Shown here: positions 28,601-36,927 of the stretch, piece after piece | Layout of the letters: each line of letters opens with the position of its first letter | How positions within the stretch are numbered: the first letter of the stretch is position 1 | NCBI RefSeq assembly: GCF_014062315.1 | Contig: NZ_JACGLT010000023.1 | Coordinates: forward strand, 1-49,740 | Origin: Gelidibacter maritimus | GTDB lineage: Bacteria > Bacteroidota > Bacteroidia > Flavobacteriales > Flavobacteriaceae | Direction of reading: 5' to 3' | Length of the DNA: 49,740 bases | Notes under the pieces: model-generated | The model's database searches: none | Told to the model about the DNA's origin: nothing | Seen by the model: only the letters and a program-made list of their open reading frames with translations | Program-made: the position numbers and the translations under genes

Positions 28601-29126
28601 CGAGTGTTCTTTCAAGTTGTTTCTTCTTCTCTTCTAATAATTTCTCAACAGCTTCCGATTTTTCTTGAAGCTCTTTTAAGGTTTTGTCATTAAGTTCGCC
28701 TGTAGGAATTAGCGCCTCATTGAATGGCGGAATATCTGGGTTTTCTTCGTTATAGTTAATCCCCACAAAGGAGAGAAGCCTGAAGATACTTCTAAGACAA
28801 ATGAGCGCTTCCTTGGTATTGACTCTTGTACCATGCGCCGCATTATTTCCTACTTTTCTAACTAAGGTAAGCTCATTAAGTAAGCTTTCTTTTATATCAT
28901 TTTTGAAATCATCATGATACAATAAAGCTGCTAATTTAGTATCATAAGGTCTTTCGTAATCTGCGTCGTTATCGTATAGCCAGTTTAATGTTAACTCTAA
29001 AACCACTCTGGATTGTAGCGCAGCATATTTGGGTGCTTTAAAGACGTATTTCTCTGCCTCAACCGCTTCACGATACAGTTCAGGGAAATCATACTTTATA
29101 AATTCAAAATTGCTTTTTATATTCAT
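25680..29126 (-). CDS. hsdR: Type I restriction enzyme R subunit HsdR
   Basis: A 1148-residue HsdR. Order: DUF4145-like helical N-terminus (about 1-125), a charged coiled coil (about 145-205), PD-(D/E)xK nuclease with Asp 264 and E279-x-K281 (LAVVEAKK), SF2 motor with Walker A ATGSGKT (400-406), DEAH box (499-502), SATP-like TATP, and motif VI QMIGRGTRLRP (about 745), then an EcoEI-type C-terminal domain. It translocates DNA and cuts when HsdM/HsdS meet unmodified sites. All motifs are intact. It is separated from hsdS by a lipoprotein gene, an unusual arrangement. The N-terminal DUF4145 is common in the EcoEI-like (type IB/IC) branch. Confidence 0.95.
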   Translation of the reverse strand: MNIKSNFEFIKYDFPELYREAVEAEKYVFKAPKYAALQSRVVLELTLNWLYDNDADYERPYDTKLAALLYHDDFKNDIKESLLNELTLVRKVGNNAAHGTRVNTKEALICLRSIFRLLSFVGINYNEENPDIPPFNEALIPTGELNDKTLKELQEKSEAVEKLLEEKKKQLERTLELQKENDLLRQQVQKHENLLKERKEERKVEVDFEESIPELTSEIETRKLYIDLLLKEAGWDNLKLHKDLEYKVTGMPVVVNPSGVGYVDYVLWDDNGMPLAVVEAKKTLHDPKKGKHQAYLYADCLEQMTGQRPIIFYTNGFETHVWDDTFYPERQVSGFYTKDELHYLIERRTTRTDIREYQINRDIVGRPYQLEGIKRVADALVTTHQNELKGKNRKALLVMATGSGKTRISAAIVDMLTKSNWAKRVLFLADRNALVTQAKNAYKEHLPHLSAIDLTKEKEDNGTRIVFSTYPTIMNRIDGLKNEDGRYYGPGHFDLIIIDEAHRSVYQKYRAIFEYFDAILIGLTATPKKEIDHNTYSLFNIEDDNPTYAYELNQAVQDKFLVPPKAINVPVKFVHEGIKYNELSEEDKLKFEETFMDGASGDEEDIEISKSAINSFLFNNKTIDDVLDYLMNNGVKVEGGDKLGKTIIFAKNHKHAVFIEKRFNKNYPEYSGKFLRVIDNYETKAQDLLEKFCEDKVELEPQIAVSVDMMDTGVDAPRVVNLVFFKQVKSYAKFWQMIGRGTRLRPNLFGPEMDKEFFMIFDICDNFSFFNEFPDGVKGTAAKTISQKIFEAKLNILMAIRDNTESTAEEDALAENYTNQLHEVIHTLDQERFEVRKHWTLVTEFNTRERWDNLSVGDIHDLCTNLSGLAPYNAGDDERSKRFDLLALNFQLVILSGDKRGEEAYVKQIYNIANNLYKKRNVPKVQEKLNLIKQVQEVEFWKNTNVNVVENIRVELRDLLKFIEKQDVKTVYTDFSDEIQYHKVAEVDIMPTYAKLKSYKDRVEAFIRKNKSHLVIDKLHKNIPITPKELELLESFLFNDELGTKEEYENEYGAQPLGKFIRSIVGLDVETVNRLFSHFIEDKNLKPVQITFIQTLINYLNRNGTLDKKLLTQPPFNEASDAGIIGLFDDHKVREIVSIIDDVNKNIG

Positions 29127-29260
29127 GACTTAAAAAAACATTTAAAATAGTAAGAAAACGCTATAAATCAACCCATATTAAACTAAATATCAATAACTTT
29201 CTCCACAAATTCTTGTAAACTTGGAATCTCAACACATTCCCGCCTAAAATTTACGACAAC

Positions 29261-29848
29261 CTACCAATCCTCATTATCATCGTTTTTGCAACTGCTACAT
29301 AAACCTCCATAAACGTAGTATTCAAAACCTCCACATCTCGAGCACGTGTTTTCTATTAAGTTTTCACAGGAACTGCAATAGGTGTCATATTCTTCTTTTG
29401 AAAAACCACATTTCGGGCAGGTAACGGCAGCTATTTCATCTTCAATGTCACTTTCAATTCTATATCCATCACTGAAGGAACATTCAGAGCCGGTAATTTG
29501 AATATCAAACCTTCTACCGTCATAAAGGGTAATCGAACAATACCCGTCATCATCTAAAGCTTCAGAAGAAAACTCACTACTGTCTAGCCAGCCACTTGAA
29601 AAACGTATTACTGTCACTTCATTGTCCTCAACTTCCACATTTAAAGTATAACTACTTCTGGTTCCGGTATCTGGGTTGTAATAATCCACATCTGAGCAAT
29701 AGGTGTCGTCCGGATATGCTTCTTGGTCTTCATAGTAATAATTACTTTCTGAGTCGTTATAGTAGCTATTTGACCTTGAGGTTTTCTCTTTGCATGAATT
29801 AAAAAAAATGATTAAGCCTAATATTAAAATTAATTTAACTGTTCTCAT
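29261..29848 (-). CDS. Lipoprotein with two zinc ribbons, inside the hsd operon
   Basis: A 195-residue predicted lipoprotein: signal peptide with lipid-anchored Cys about 19 (IIFFNSC), an acidic Tyr/Asp/Ser-rich segment (about 25-60), a beta-rich middle, and a C-terminal double zinc ribbon with CPKC, CSSC, CSRC and CSSC pairs (about 142-190). The function is unknown to me. It starts 6 nt after the hsdS stop, so it is co-transcribed, and ends 134 nt before hsdR. A surface or periplasmic lipoprotein has no obvious role in DNA restriction, so it may be a passenger or a separate defence/sensing factor. Confidence 0.75.
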   Translation of the reverse strand: MRTVKLILILGLIIFFNSCKEKTSRSNSYYNDSESNYYYEDQEAYPDDTYCSDVDYYNPDTGTRSSYTLNVEVEDNEVTVIRFSSGWLDSSEFSSEALDDDGYCSITLYDGRRFDIQITGSECSFSDGYRIESDIEDEIAAVTCPKCGFSKEEYDTYCSSCENLIENTCSRCGGFEYYVYGGLCSSCKNDDNEDW

Positions 29849-29854
29849 ATGCCT

Positions 29855-31057
29855 TTATTTTACCAACTCTCCTTTAAAAGCTTTTTGCAATAAGCTGTTA
29901 AATAAGTCTTCGCTTTTTTGTAGGCTTTGTTGGGCTAGTTCTTTTTGAGCTTCTATGGCTTGTACACGTTCTGCGAATTGGTTTTGTAGTTTTATATCAG
30001 GATAAAACACAGTCATTTTCTTTAACGCTACAATCTTTAACTCAGCAAACGTGGTGCCTGATGCAATATTATTGTAATTAGCAAAGAATGAACCTTTCAA
30101 GTGATACCTTAGATAAATACTATTCATTGTTTTTGAATCTACCTCAACCCATAAAACCCTGCCATCTTTAAAATAAAATTCTTTGTCATTATCAACAACC
30201 CAAATCCTACCATCCGGGCAGATAGAAGGCATCAATAAATCTCCTTGTTTAGGAATCCCTCTCTCTGCTTTCAAACTTTCGTAATGGTATCTTGTAATAA
30301 ATAAAGTAGGAATTATAGATTTGCCTTCTCCCAATTTACCTACCTCTGTTCCTCTATAAAAAGGAATACCGTCTTCAACTAGTTCATCAACAAATACTCT
30401 TCTACTTGATCCTACACCACAAACACTACCTAAATTTATTGTATCCCATCCCTTCGGATTCGTCACAGGATCCCCAAACATATCCAAAAAGAGACTTTGG
30501 GTAAGGGCATCATATTTTTCGATGAGTTGTTTGTCTAGTTGGCGAAGTTTGTCTGCTTCGTCTAGAATTGCAGCTATTTTTTTTTGGGTTTCTAGGGGTG
30601 GAAGAGGGATTTGGAATTGTGCCAATTTACTCCTTGAAATTCTTTTTCTAGTAGCTCCAGTACATTGTCTCAAACTTTCAGAGAGCATAGAAGGGCTATT
30701 CAAAATATAGCACACATACCTGTTATCAACATTATTATTAACTCTTAATATTGCAACATCAACAGCTGTAATATATCTGAGATCCGAACTCTCTATAGGA
30801 AATAAACAAGCTCTTCCAATAGGATCGGGCATTCTAGCAATCAGAATATCACCATTCTTAATTTCTGTACATTTTAATGTCTCAAATGTATCATTATTAA
30901 TAAATTTTGATGACTTATCAAGAAATTCTCCAACTCCAATATCTGCTAATTGCAATAATCTTACATTCCCTTCCTTATCTTGATCTTTACTTTCAATCCA
31001 GTCCCCATCTTTAAACATTCCTTCATTTGAAAGTTCTTTTAACGTAACATACTTCAT
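29855..31057 (-). CDS. hsdS: Type I restriction-modification specificity subunit HsdS
   Basis: A 400-residue HsdS with two target-recognition domains (about 1-155 and 190-350) and two conserved helical spacers. The first spacer is around IPLPPLETQKKIAAILDEADKL (about 150-172), and the second ends in SLLQKAFKGEL near the C-terminus. The two domains each read one half of a bipartite recognition sequence. The ATG overlaps the hsdM stop by one base (TAATG), so the two are translationally coupled. The recognition sequence cannot be predicted from this. Confidence 0.93.
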   Translation of the reverse strand: MKYVTLKELSNEGMFKDGDWIESKDQDKEGNVRLLQLADIGVGEFLDKSSKFINNDTFETLKCTEIKNGDILIARMPDPIGRACLFPIESSDLRYITAVDVAILRVNNNVDNRYVCYILNSPSMLSESLRQCTGATRKRISRSKLAQFQIPLPPLETQKKIAAILDEADKLRQLDKQLIEKYDALTQSLFLDMFGDPVTNPKGWDTINLGSVCGVGSSRRVFVDELVEDGIPFYRGTEVGKLGEGKSIIPTLFITRYHYESLKAERGIPKQGDLLMPSICPDGRIWVVDNDKEFYFKDGRVLWVEVDSKTMNSIYLRYHLKGSFFANYNNIASGTTFAELKIVALKKMTVFYPDIKLQNQFAERVQAIEAQKELAQQSLQKSEDLFNSLLQKAFKGELVK

Positions 31058-32538
31058 TAATTCATCATTTTTTCCAAATTCAACAACGCATCTTTTCTTG
31101 ATTTATCAATCTCCTTTATCAAACCAATTATCATATTTGGTTCATCATATTCAATTTCTTCATAAACAACTTCTTTATAACGATTAATAGACAAATCCCA
31201 ATCGTTTTCTTTAATCTCTTTAAAAGGCACCAAAAAACTTGAGTCAGTACGAGCTCTTTCAGTTTCTGCTTCTAAGTTTTTAAAACGTTTTACAATATCT
31301 GGAATGTCATTGTCCTTAATCTCCGCACGCTTATCGTCTAAACTATAACCATCGGCTTTCATATCGTAAAACCATACGGTATCTGTTCCTCCAGAATTGG
31401 TTTTGGTAAAAAACAATACGGCTGTACTTACCCCTGCATAGGGTTTAAACACCCCAGAAGGCATGGAAATTACTGCTTCCAGTTTTTGGTTGTTTACCAA
31501 CTCTTCTCTAATACTTTTGTGCGCTCTAGAGCTACCAAACAAAACACCATCTGGCACAATAACTGCTGCACGCCCTCCTACTTTAAGCGTACGTAGCATC
31601 AGGCTCAAAAACAGCAATTCTGTTTTCTTGGTTTTGGTGGTTTGCAGTAAGCTGCTTTCTACCTCATCATAATCCAAACTACCTTTAAAGGGCGGATTGG
31701 CTAGAATTAAGGTGTATTCATTTTCAATATCAGCATTCGCTTCGCTCAATGCATCTTTACCAATTAGCACTGGGGTTTCCATTCCGTGCAATTGCATATT
31801 CATAGCGGCAATACGCAACATAGACGGGTCAAACTCAATACCGTTAAACATCTTAGTGTTAAAATGTTCTCTAAAAGTTTTGTCTTGAAACCAGTCGTTG
31901 TGGTTATGATAAATATACTCTCCTGCACTCACTAAGAATCCCGCAGTTCCACAAGCTGGGTCGCAAATAATATCATCTTTTTTAGGTTGGGTCATTTCCA
32001 CCATCATATTAATAATATGGCGTGGCGTACGGAACTGTCCGTTGGTACCTGCTTCGGCAATTTTGGAAAGCATATACTCGTAAAGATCTCCTTTGGTATC
32101 TCTGTTATCTAAAGGTAACTGGTCAATCTGTTGTACTACTTTATCCAACAATTTAGGCGACTGGATCATAAAAATGGCGCCTTTCATAAACTTGGCAAAT
32201 TCTCCTCCTTCGGCACCGATAGTTTTCATGAAATCAAATGCTGTAATATCCTCTAACTCCCGTTGTTGTTTGGTAAACAAATCAAACATTGTTTCTGGGT
32301 CTTTATTTTTAAAATTTGACCAACGCAATGGGCTTTGTTCTTTGGTATAAATAGGTTTTTCAATAGGCACCCCTAAAAGGTTTGCCTGCTTTTCCATTAG
32401 AATCTGTTTATCATCCAATTGTTTGATAAATATTAGATAGGTAAACTGCTCTACTACGGTTAGTGGGTTGGATATTCCTCCTGTCCAGAAGTCGTTCCAA
32501 ATTCTATCTATTTTACTTTTAGTTTCTCCGGTGATCAT
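31057..32538 (-). CDS. hsdM: Type I restriction-modification methyltransferase HsdM
   Basis: A 493-residue N6-adenine DNA methyltransferase. N-terminal HsdM domain about 8-140; SAM-binding motif I DPACGTAGFL at 193-202; catalytic motif IV NPPF at 281-284. It acts with HsdS to methylate adenines in both half-sites. Standard length. It overlaps hsdS by 1 nt and lies 18 nt downstream of the 118-residue gene. A -7-type promoter about 600 nt upstream (33147-33154) may drive the hsd genes independently of the methyltransferase-kinase operon. Confidence 0.95.
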   Translation of the reverse strand: MITGETKSKIDRIWNDFWTGGISNPLTVVEQFTYLIFIKQLDDKQILMEKQANLLGVPIEKPIYTKEQSPLRWSNFKNKDPETMFDLFTKQQRELEDITAFDFMKTIGAEGGEFAKFMKGAIFMIQSPKLLDKVVQQIDQLPLDNRDTKGDLYEYMLSKIAEAGTNGQFRTPRHIINMMVEMTQPKKDDIICDPACGTAGFLVSAGEYIYHNHNDWFQDKTFREHFNTKMFNGIEFDPSMLRIAAMNMQLHGMETPVLIGKDALSEANADIENEYTLILANPPFKGSLDYDEVESSLLQTTKTKKTELLFLSLMLRTLKVGGRAAVIVPDGVLFGSSRAHKSIREELVNNQKLEAVISMPSGVFKPYAGVSTAVLFFTKTNSGGTDTVWFYDMKADGYSLDDKRAEIKDNDIPDIVKRFKNLEAETERARTDSSFLVPFKEIKENDWDLSINRYKEVVYEEIEYDEPNMIIGLIKEIDKSRKDALLNLEKMMN

Positions 32539-32556
32539 ATTTAAGTATCAAGTATA

Positions 32557-32913
32557 TTAGTTAAAGGTATTTTCAATGTTTTTAGTATGTAAATAAGCTT
32601 CCTTTAAAGAAGCTACAATGTGTATTTCCTGCTCATTTAAATCCCATTCCTTTTCCTCCAGTGTTAGCGCCACTGTGGCTAGCATAATGCAGTAATCGAG
32701 CGTTAATTTCGCTTTTGGTATTGTTTCATTCAAAAAAAATAAATTGTCTTTGACGATTATTGCAATTCTGACAAAATCATATAAGCTTAATGCGCTTTGG
32801 TCCACAAAATCTTCAAGATAATCATCTTGTGGAAGATTAATGAAATTTCTTAAAAACTCAGCGATGTCTTTATGATTGTGCTGTTGGTCGTCCTCAATTA
32901 GTTTTAATAGCAT
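32557..32913 (-). CDS. Conserved-looking hypothetical protein preceding hsdM
   Basis: A 118-residue all-helical, acidic protein with no signal peptide and no motif I recognise. It runs from MLLKLIEDDQQHNHKDI through a hydrophobic central helix (LTLDYCIMLATVALTLEE) to a charged tail. It starts about 270 nt beyond the response-regulator gene and ends 18 nt before hsdM, so it is likely the first gene of the hsd operon. It could be a HEPN-like or anti-restriction-control protein, but no catalytic residue supports either. Confidence 0.6.
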   Translation of the reverse strand: MLLKLIEDDQQHNHKDIAEFLRNFINLPQDDYLEDFVDQSALSLYDFVRIAIIVKDNLFFLNETIPKAKLTLDYCIMLATVALTLEEKEWDLNEQEIHIVASLKEAYLHTKNIENTFN

Positions 32914-33146
32914 AAGGAATATATTTAAAAGGTAAATTTAGGTTTATTGTGTTTGTCAGCGATGGTAAAAGCTATTATCGTTTTTTTTATGTTCTTGGGA
33001 TGTTTTTATAATTCACAGACAACTTTTCATTAGTCCCAGTCTTAAAAATTAGTGTCATAATTAAATTTCCAGTATAATCTTTTAACAAGTTGGACAATTC
33101 GCGTTGGTATTCTTACCCATAGCTCTTTCTTTTAATGATTGTGAAA

Positions 33147-33154
33147 CAAATGTA
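33147..33154 (-). promoter_or_regulatory. -7 promoter element upstream of the hsd operon
   Basis: Minus-strand TACATTTG matches TAnnTTTG. It lies in the 270-nt gap after the response-regulator gene. No clear -33 TTTG at 19 nt. Its transcript would first meet a 12-codon frame (33082-33120, ending in a CPTC-like motif) and then the 118-residue gene and hsdM. It implies that the hsd genes can be expressed separately from the genes upstream. Confidence 0.4.
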
Positions 33155-33183
33155 GGGCTGGAGTGTGCGGGATAGTTGCATAG

Positions 33184-34362
33184 TTATCTGGATAACCTAA
33201 TTTCATCTATGAATGTTTTGGTTCCACAACGACTTGGCTTAGTGGTTACTTCAATAATTTGATCTGCTGTTAAGGAATATTGTGCTATAATTTCTGGTAA
33301 AATTGAGATTGTATTCCCTCCATCTTCAGGTTGAAAGGTTCCATAATTATTATCTGCTATTCTTGAAATCTCTCCCCGAATCCATTCGTTAGATAATGAG
33401 TTTGTGGAAGGTTTAGCTTCCCATTTTAATTGATTTAATGCTTTGTCAGCATTGTTGTCAATGAATGTTTTCATGTAATCTAGCGTGTCCAATAAAAGCA
33501 AAACAACACTTTGGTATAAAAACGTATTTTTATTTGATGCCATGTAAGCATCAACGCCTAGTGATTTGCCTTCATTATGTGAACCATCTTGTGTGACGTT
33601 TAAGATTTTAAATATGTTAAAAGCGACCACAGGATGTATCACTTCATGTTTATGTAAATAATCTCTATGTCTACCCGATAAAAATTTTCCCGATCCATTA
33701 ATCCAACCTTGGTCGTGAATAATTTCATCTGGAATACAACCAATTTCATTTAGCTTTATGAAAACGGCTTCTATAATTTTTCTTATGCCGTTTAGAGAAT
33801 CTTGAGCTATTATAATTTGAGCTGGATTTTCTAATCCTAACACCAAATGGTGTAATCTATCAAAATGTTTTTTACCGAGATAGTTATCAGAACACATTTC
33901 AAACTGTTTTGGGTATCTATGTTTTAACTGATTGACATCCAAACCTTCTGACTCACTAATTATATTATCAAGTAACTTCTTTACATCTGAAATCTTTTTT
34001 TTGTTATAACATTTGAGATCGTTAGCTTCTAGAATATCATTTTGCTTATCCGTAAAGCTTGATTGACCAGATAAAATGAAATATGGCAATAATTTTTTAT
34101 TCTTTAACTCATTAAGTTTTCCAAGTGCAGCACCTAACCCTTTTGTATTTGGAGTTTCAGAGTTTTCGTCAAAAAAGAACAATGCATCTAAAAGCACTCC
34201 ATCAAATCTTAATAAATCATTTTCTAAAACCTCAAAGCCTTTCTTAAAATTGTTGTAGCCTTCTAAAAATATTCCTTTTGATTCAGCTTGAATAATAAAG
34301 GGCTCTAAAGCTTCATGATCATGCTCATCGTCTATCCAAAGTATGGTAAATGTTTTATTCAT
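33184..34362 (-). CDS. Response-regulator receiver protein with unassigned C-terminal domain
   Basis: A 392-residue two-domain protein. Residues 1-130 look like a receiver domain: acidic pair D11/D12 (ILWIDDE), phospho-acceptor candidate Asp 59 (GVLLDALFF), Ser 98 (YFILSGQSS) and Lys about 121. Residues about 150-392 form a helical domain I cannot name; it has an R-x5-H segment (RHRDYLH) of the kind seen in HEPN proteins and a SHNEGK block, followed by a long hydrophobic helix (YQSVVLLLLDTLDYMKTFI). No DNA-binding output domain is visible. It is encoded 2 nt after the methyltransferase-kinase fusion, so the pair probably forms a phosphorelay with this protein as effector (inference). Confidence 0.72.
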   Translation of the reverse strand: MNKTFTILWIDDEHDHEALEPFIIQAESKGIFLEGYNNFKKGFEVLENDLLRFDGVLLDALFFFDENSETPNTKGLGAALGKLNELKNKKLLPYFILSGQSSFTDKQNDILEANDLKCYNKKKISDVKKLLDNIISESEGLDVNQLKHRYPKQFEMCSDNYLGKKHFDRLHHLVLGLENPAQIIIAQDSLNGIRKIIEAVFIKLNEIGCIPDEIIHDQGWINGSGKFLSGRHRDYLHKHEVIHPVVAFNIFKILNVTQDGSHNEGKSLGVDAYMASNKNTFLYQSVVLLLLDTLDYMKTFIDNNADKALNQLKWEAKPSTNSLSNEWIRGEISRIADNNYGTFQPEDGGNTISILPEIIAQYSLTADQIIEVTTKPSRCGTKTFIDEIRLSR

Positions 34363-34364
34363 AA

Positions 34365-36863
34365 TTAAATTATAGGTATAATAAAGGAAACCGTCGAAGA
34401 AAACTCTTGATCTTCGTCTAACCTCAAAATATTCAAGGCTCTTTTTCCGTAATTATGGACTTTCAAAATTTCATTAATTTCGTATCCCCCTAATCCTTTG
34501 TTCTTAGTTGAACCTACTGAAAAATTTTTTCGAATATAATCCTCCAAATTTAAATCGATCGGAAAAGATTTGCCTGTGTTTGAAACTTTAATTTCAATAT
34601 AAGCTTGTTTTGAATTTATTTCATAATTAAAATCCTTTGCTTCATCTTCATTGGCAATGAAAGGTAGAACTTCTATATTTATATCGTGAATTTTAGAATC
34701 TTCTACAAACGCATGTCTTTTAATATTATCTATAAGGTTTAATAGCACAATTCTGAGCTTTTGCTTATTACCTCTTACAATAATTTTATCATCTGTAATT
34801 TGCTTTATATCATCATGAATTTCCAATTCCAATGTCACATCTCTAGGCAAGCTTATTTGCTCATTACTAACGAATTCAATAAGAAATTCTAAAAACTGCA
34901 ATTCAGTTAATGGAAATGCAGAAACGTTAACTAATGCGGTATTATCATCTACTAATTCTTGAATATAATCAATATTTTTAATGATAGATTCGAATGCATC
35001 AGCCATTCTAAATTGCCTGCTTTCATTAATTACGATATCTTTCCAATTCGGATCCAGTTTCCACATGACATCTTGAATAATTTCTAAAGAAGACCCAATA
35101 CTCAGTAAAGGCTTACCTAAAACATGACTTAAAGATGTAGAACTATCAGTTTCTTCAATTTTTCGTCTGTAAATTAGATTATCTTTTTCTAATTCTAAAG
35201 CTTTTACCTTTTGAGACAATGCGAAGATGCCTTCAATTTTTGCATTTTGCTCATTTATAGAAGGTAATTTGAATACAAGATTTTGTAAATCCTCATTTTT
35301 AATATACGAAGCGATTGAACCTACGCGATAACTGTTTAACTGATTTTGAATATAATCGGCCGAAAATTCGTTTATTAAGAATAATGGATTGATCTCCTTT
35401 TTATTAATTCCTATGGCAATTATTCCAGAACCCAAAGCAATTGGTTCTTCTTCCTTATACGAAAAGTAAGTGGGTTTGATGAAATTTCCAACCGTTGCCA
35501 TCAAAATGCTGGGGGTATCTACAAATATTGTCTTATCCTCCTGGGCCATCTTTTCTTCAAGTGTATCGATATTTAATTCACTATCGAAAACATCATCCTT
35601 TAGATCTTTGATTTGAACAAATTTAGCCAAGTGGCTATCATCAAAGGTATATCCCGGATCAAAAGAAGCAAATTGAGACAGTTTTTTGCCTTCAACAGGC
35701 TTTATAAAATATCTATTAACACTAAGATTAAAGTCATTATCTCTAATAGTCTCTATATTCACTTCTTTGATAAATTCAGTGTTATTCCCTTCCTTTATAT
35801 AAGCTAATAACTTTTCATTATCCAATCTCATTTTTGCTTTATCTTCCTTGATAATAAAACTTGTAGCATCAATAAATTTTATAACATTTCTGCTATTTCT
35901 CTTTCGAGCTAAAATGAGTATACATATTGGGATTGCAGTATGTTGTAAAATCCCACCTGGTAAAGACACAATAGTTTCGATCAATCCTTCTTCAACTAAA
36001 TATTGTCTTAAATTTCTCTCTTCACCATCACTAAAAAGTAGTCCTGGAGAAATCACGCAAGCGACTTGACCATGAGAATTGATAGACTCTAAACCTTTAT
36101 TTATAACGTAGGCTTCGGCAGTCATTTTTTTCTTGCCAAATTGATACGCTTTCAAAGAATTAACTTTATAATTAAATGGGGGATTAGAAATTACTAAGTC
36201 AAAATCATTGGATTCTGGCCAATTATTTATAGAATCTTCAACTCTGTAATCGACATTAATATTACTTGATTTCTCTAATCTCAACAATCTCAACTTACCT
36301 AATGCCCAAGTAGCTTCAACAATTTCTTGCCCGTAATAACTTTGTGCATTATTTAGATGTGTTGCAAAAGAAGCTAGTCCTGCAAATGGGTTGAATACTT
36401 TAGCTCTATTTGGAATATCAACTAATTCCATAACTAAGCTACTTACTTCGTTGGGTAGTAGAAATTCCCCAGAATATTTCCCTTGATTACTGGCTAACTT
36501 AAATAGTAGGTTATCAAAAACTTTATTAAATACTAGTTCCGGAATATCATTACCTATTTTTGAAAACTCTTCAATTATATCTAATAAAGGCCATTCTGGT
36601 ATACCATTTATTACCGGTTTATAAATCTCTAACAGTTCGCAGTATCTATTGTCATCCTCTAAAAAATAAAATAATTCTTCATAGTTAACCTCTCTTTCAA
36701 ACATCCCTTTCTCAATTATACCATCATAATACGCTGACAAAAGAAATAAAAATATGTGATGTTGTTCAACTGGTAAAACTCCTCGTAGAATACCTATTGG
36801 TTGCCAAAATTGCTCGGTTAACTTTATCACATCTCCTTTTTCCATATAATTATCTTCTCTCAT
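34365..36863 (-). CDS. N6-adenine methyltransferase / HsdS-like TRD / histidine-kinase fusion
   Basis: An 832-residue fusion. Residues about 125-390 are an HsdM-like methyltransferase: motif I VFNPFAGLASF (about 156-166) and catalytic NPPF (227-230). Residues about 392-560 resemble one half of an HsdS subunit: a recognition-domain-like segment, then NLVFKLPSINEQNAKI and a helical spacer. Residues about 565-832 look like a histidine kinase: H-box LSHVLGKPLL with candidate phospho-His 580, N-box LNLIDNIKRHA (about 708-718), G1-like VSNTGKSFP, and G2-like NKGLGGYEI. No membrane segment, so a cytosolic kinase. Start set at ATG 36863; the longer frame begins with TTG, and another ATG lies six codons in. 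The order suggests that target DNA or its methylation state gates kinase signalling to the receiver protein 2 nt downstream (inference). Confidence 0.8.
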   Translation of the reverse strand: MREDNYMEKGDVIKLTEQFWQPIGILRGVLPVEQHHIFLFLLSAYYDGIIEKGMFEREVNYEELFYFLEDDNRYCELLEIYKPVINGIPEWPLLDIIEEFSKIGNDIPELVFNKVFDNLLFKLASNQGKYSGEFLLPNEVSSLVMELVDIPNRAKVFNPFAGLASFATHLNNAQSYYGQEIVEATWALGKLRLLRLEKSSNINVDYRVEDSINNWPESNDFDLVISNPPFNYKVNSLKAYQFGKKKMTAEAYVINKGLESINSHGQVACVISPGLLFSDGEERNLRQYLVEEGLIETIVSLPGGILQHTAIPICILILARKRNSRNVIKFIDATSFIIKEDKAKMRLDNEKLLAYIKEGNNTEFIKEVNIETIRDNDFNLSVNRYFIKPVEGKKLSQFASFDPGYTFDDSHLAKFVQIKDLKDDVFDSELNIDTLEEKMAQEDKTIFVDTPSILMATVGNFIKPTYFSYKEEEPIALGSGIIAIGINKKEINPLFLINEFSADYIQNQLNSYRVGSIASYIKNEDLQNLVFKLPSINEQNAKIEGIFALSQKVKALELEKDNLIYRRKIEETDSSTSLSHVLGKPLLSIGSSLEIIQDVMWKLDPNWKDIVINESRQFRMADAFESIIKNIDYIQELVDDNTALVNVSAFPLTELQFLEFLIEFVSNEQISLPRDVTLELEIHDDIKQITDDKIIVRGNKQKLRIVLLNLIDNIKRHAFVEDSKIHDINIEVLPFIANEDEAKDFNYEINSKQAYIEIKVSNTGKSFPIDLNLEDYIRKNFSVGSTKNKGLGGYEINEILKVHNYGKRALNILRLDEDQEFSSTVSFIIPII

Positions 36864-36885
36864 AAATTTCAATTAATTTAACTTC

Positions 36886-36921
36886 TGCAAATTAACAATG
36901 TAATTGCGCGAAGTATTTGCA
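36886..36921. promoter_or_regulatory. Dyad between the WYL gene and the methyltransferase-kinase gene
   Basis: TGCAAAT (36886-36892) and ATTTGCA (36915-36921) are perfect inverted 7-mers separated by 22 nt. They fill most of the 64-nt gap between the WYL stop and the methyltransferase-kinase start. This could be an operator for the WYL protein, with a promoter inside the dyad. Confidence 0.35.
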
Positions 36922-36927
36922 CACTTA

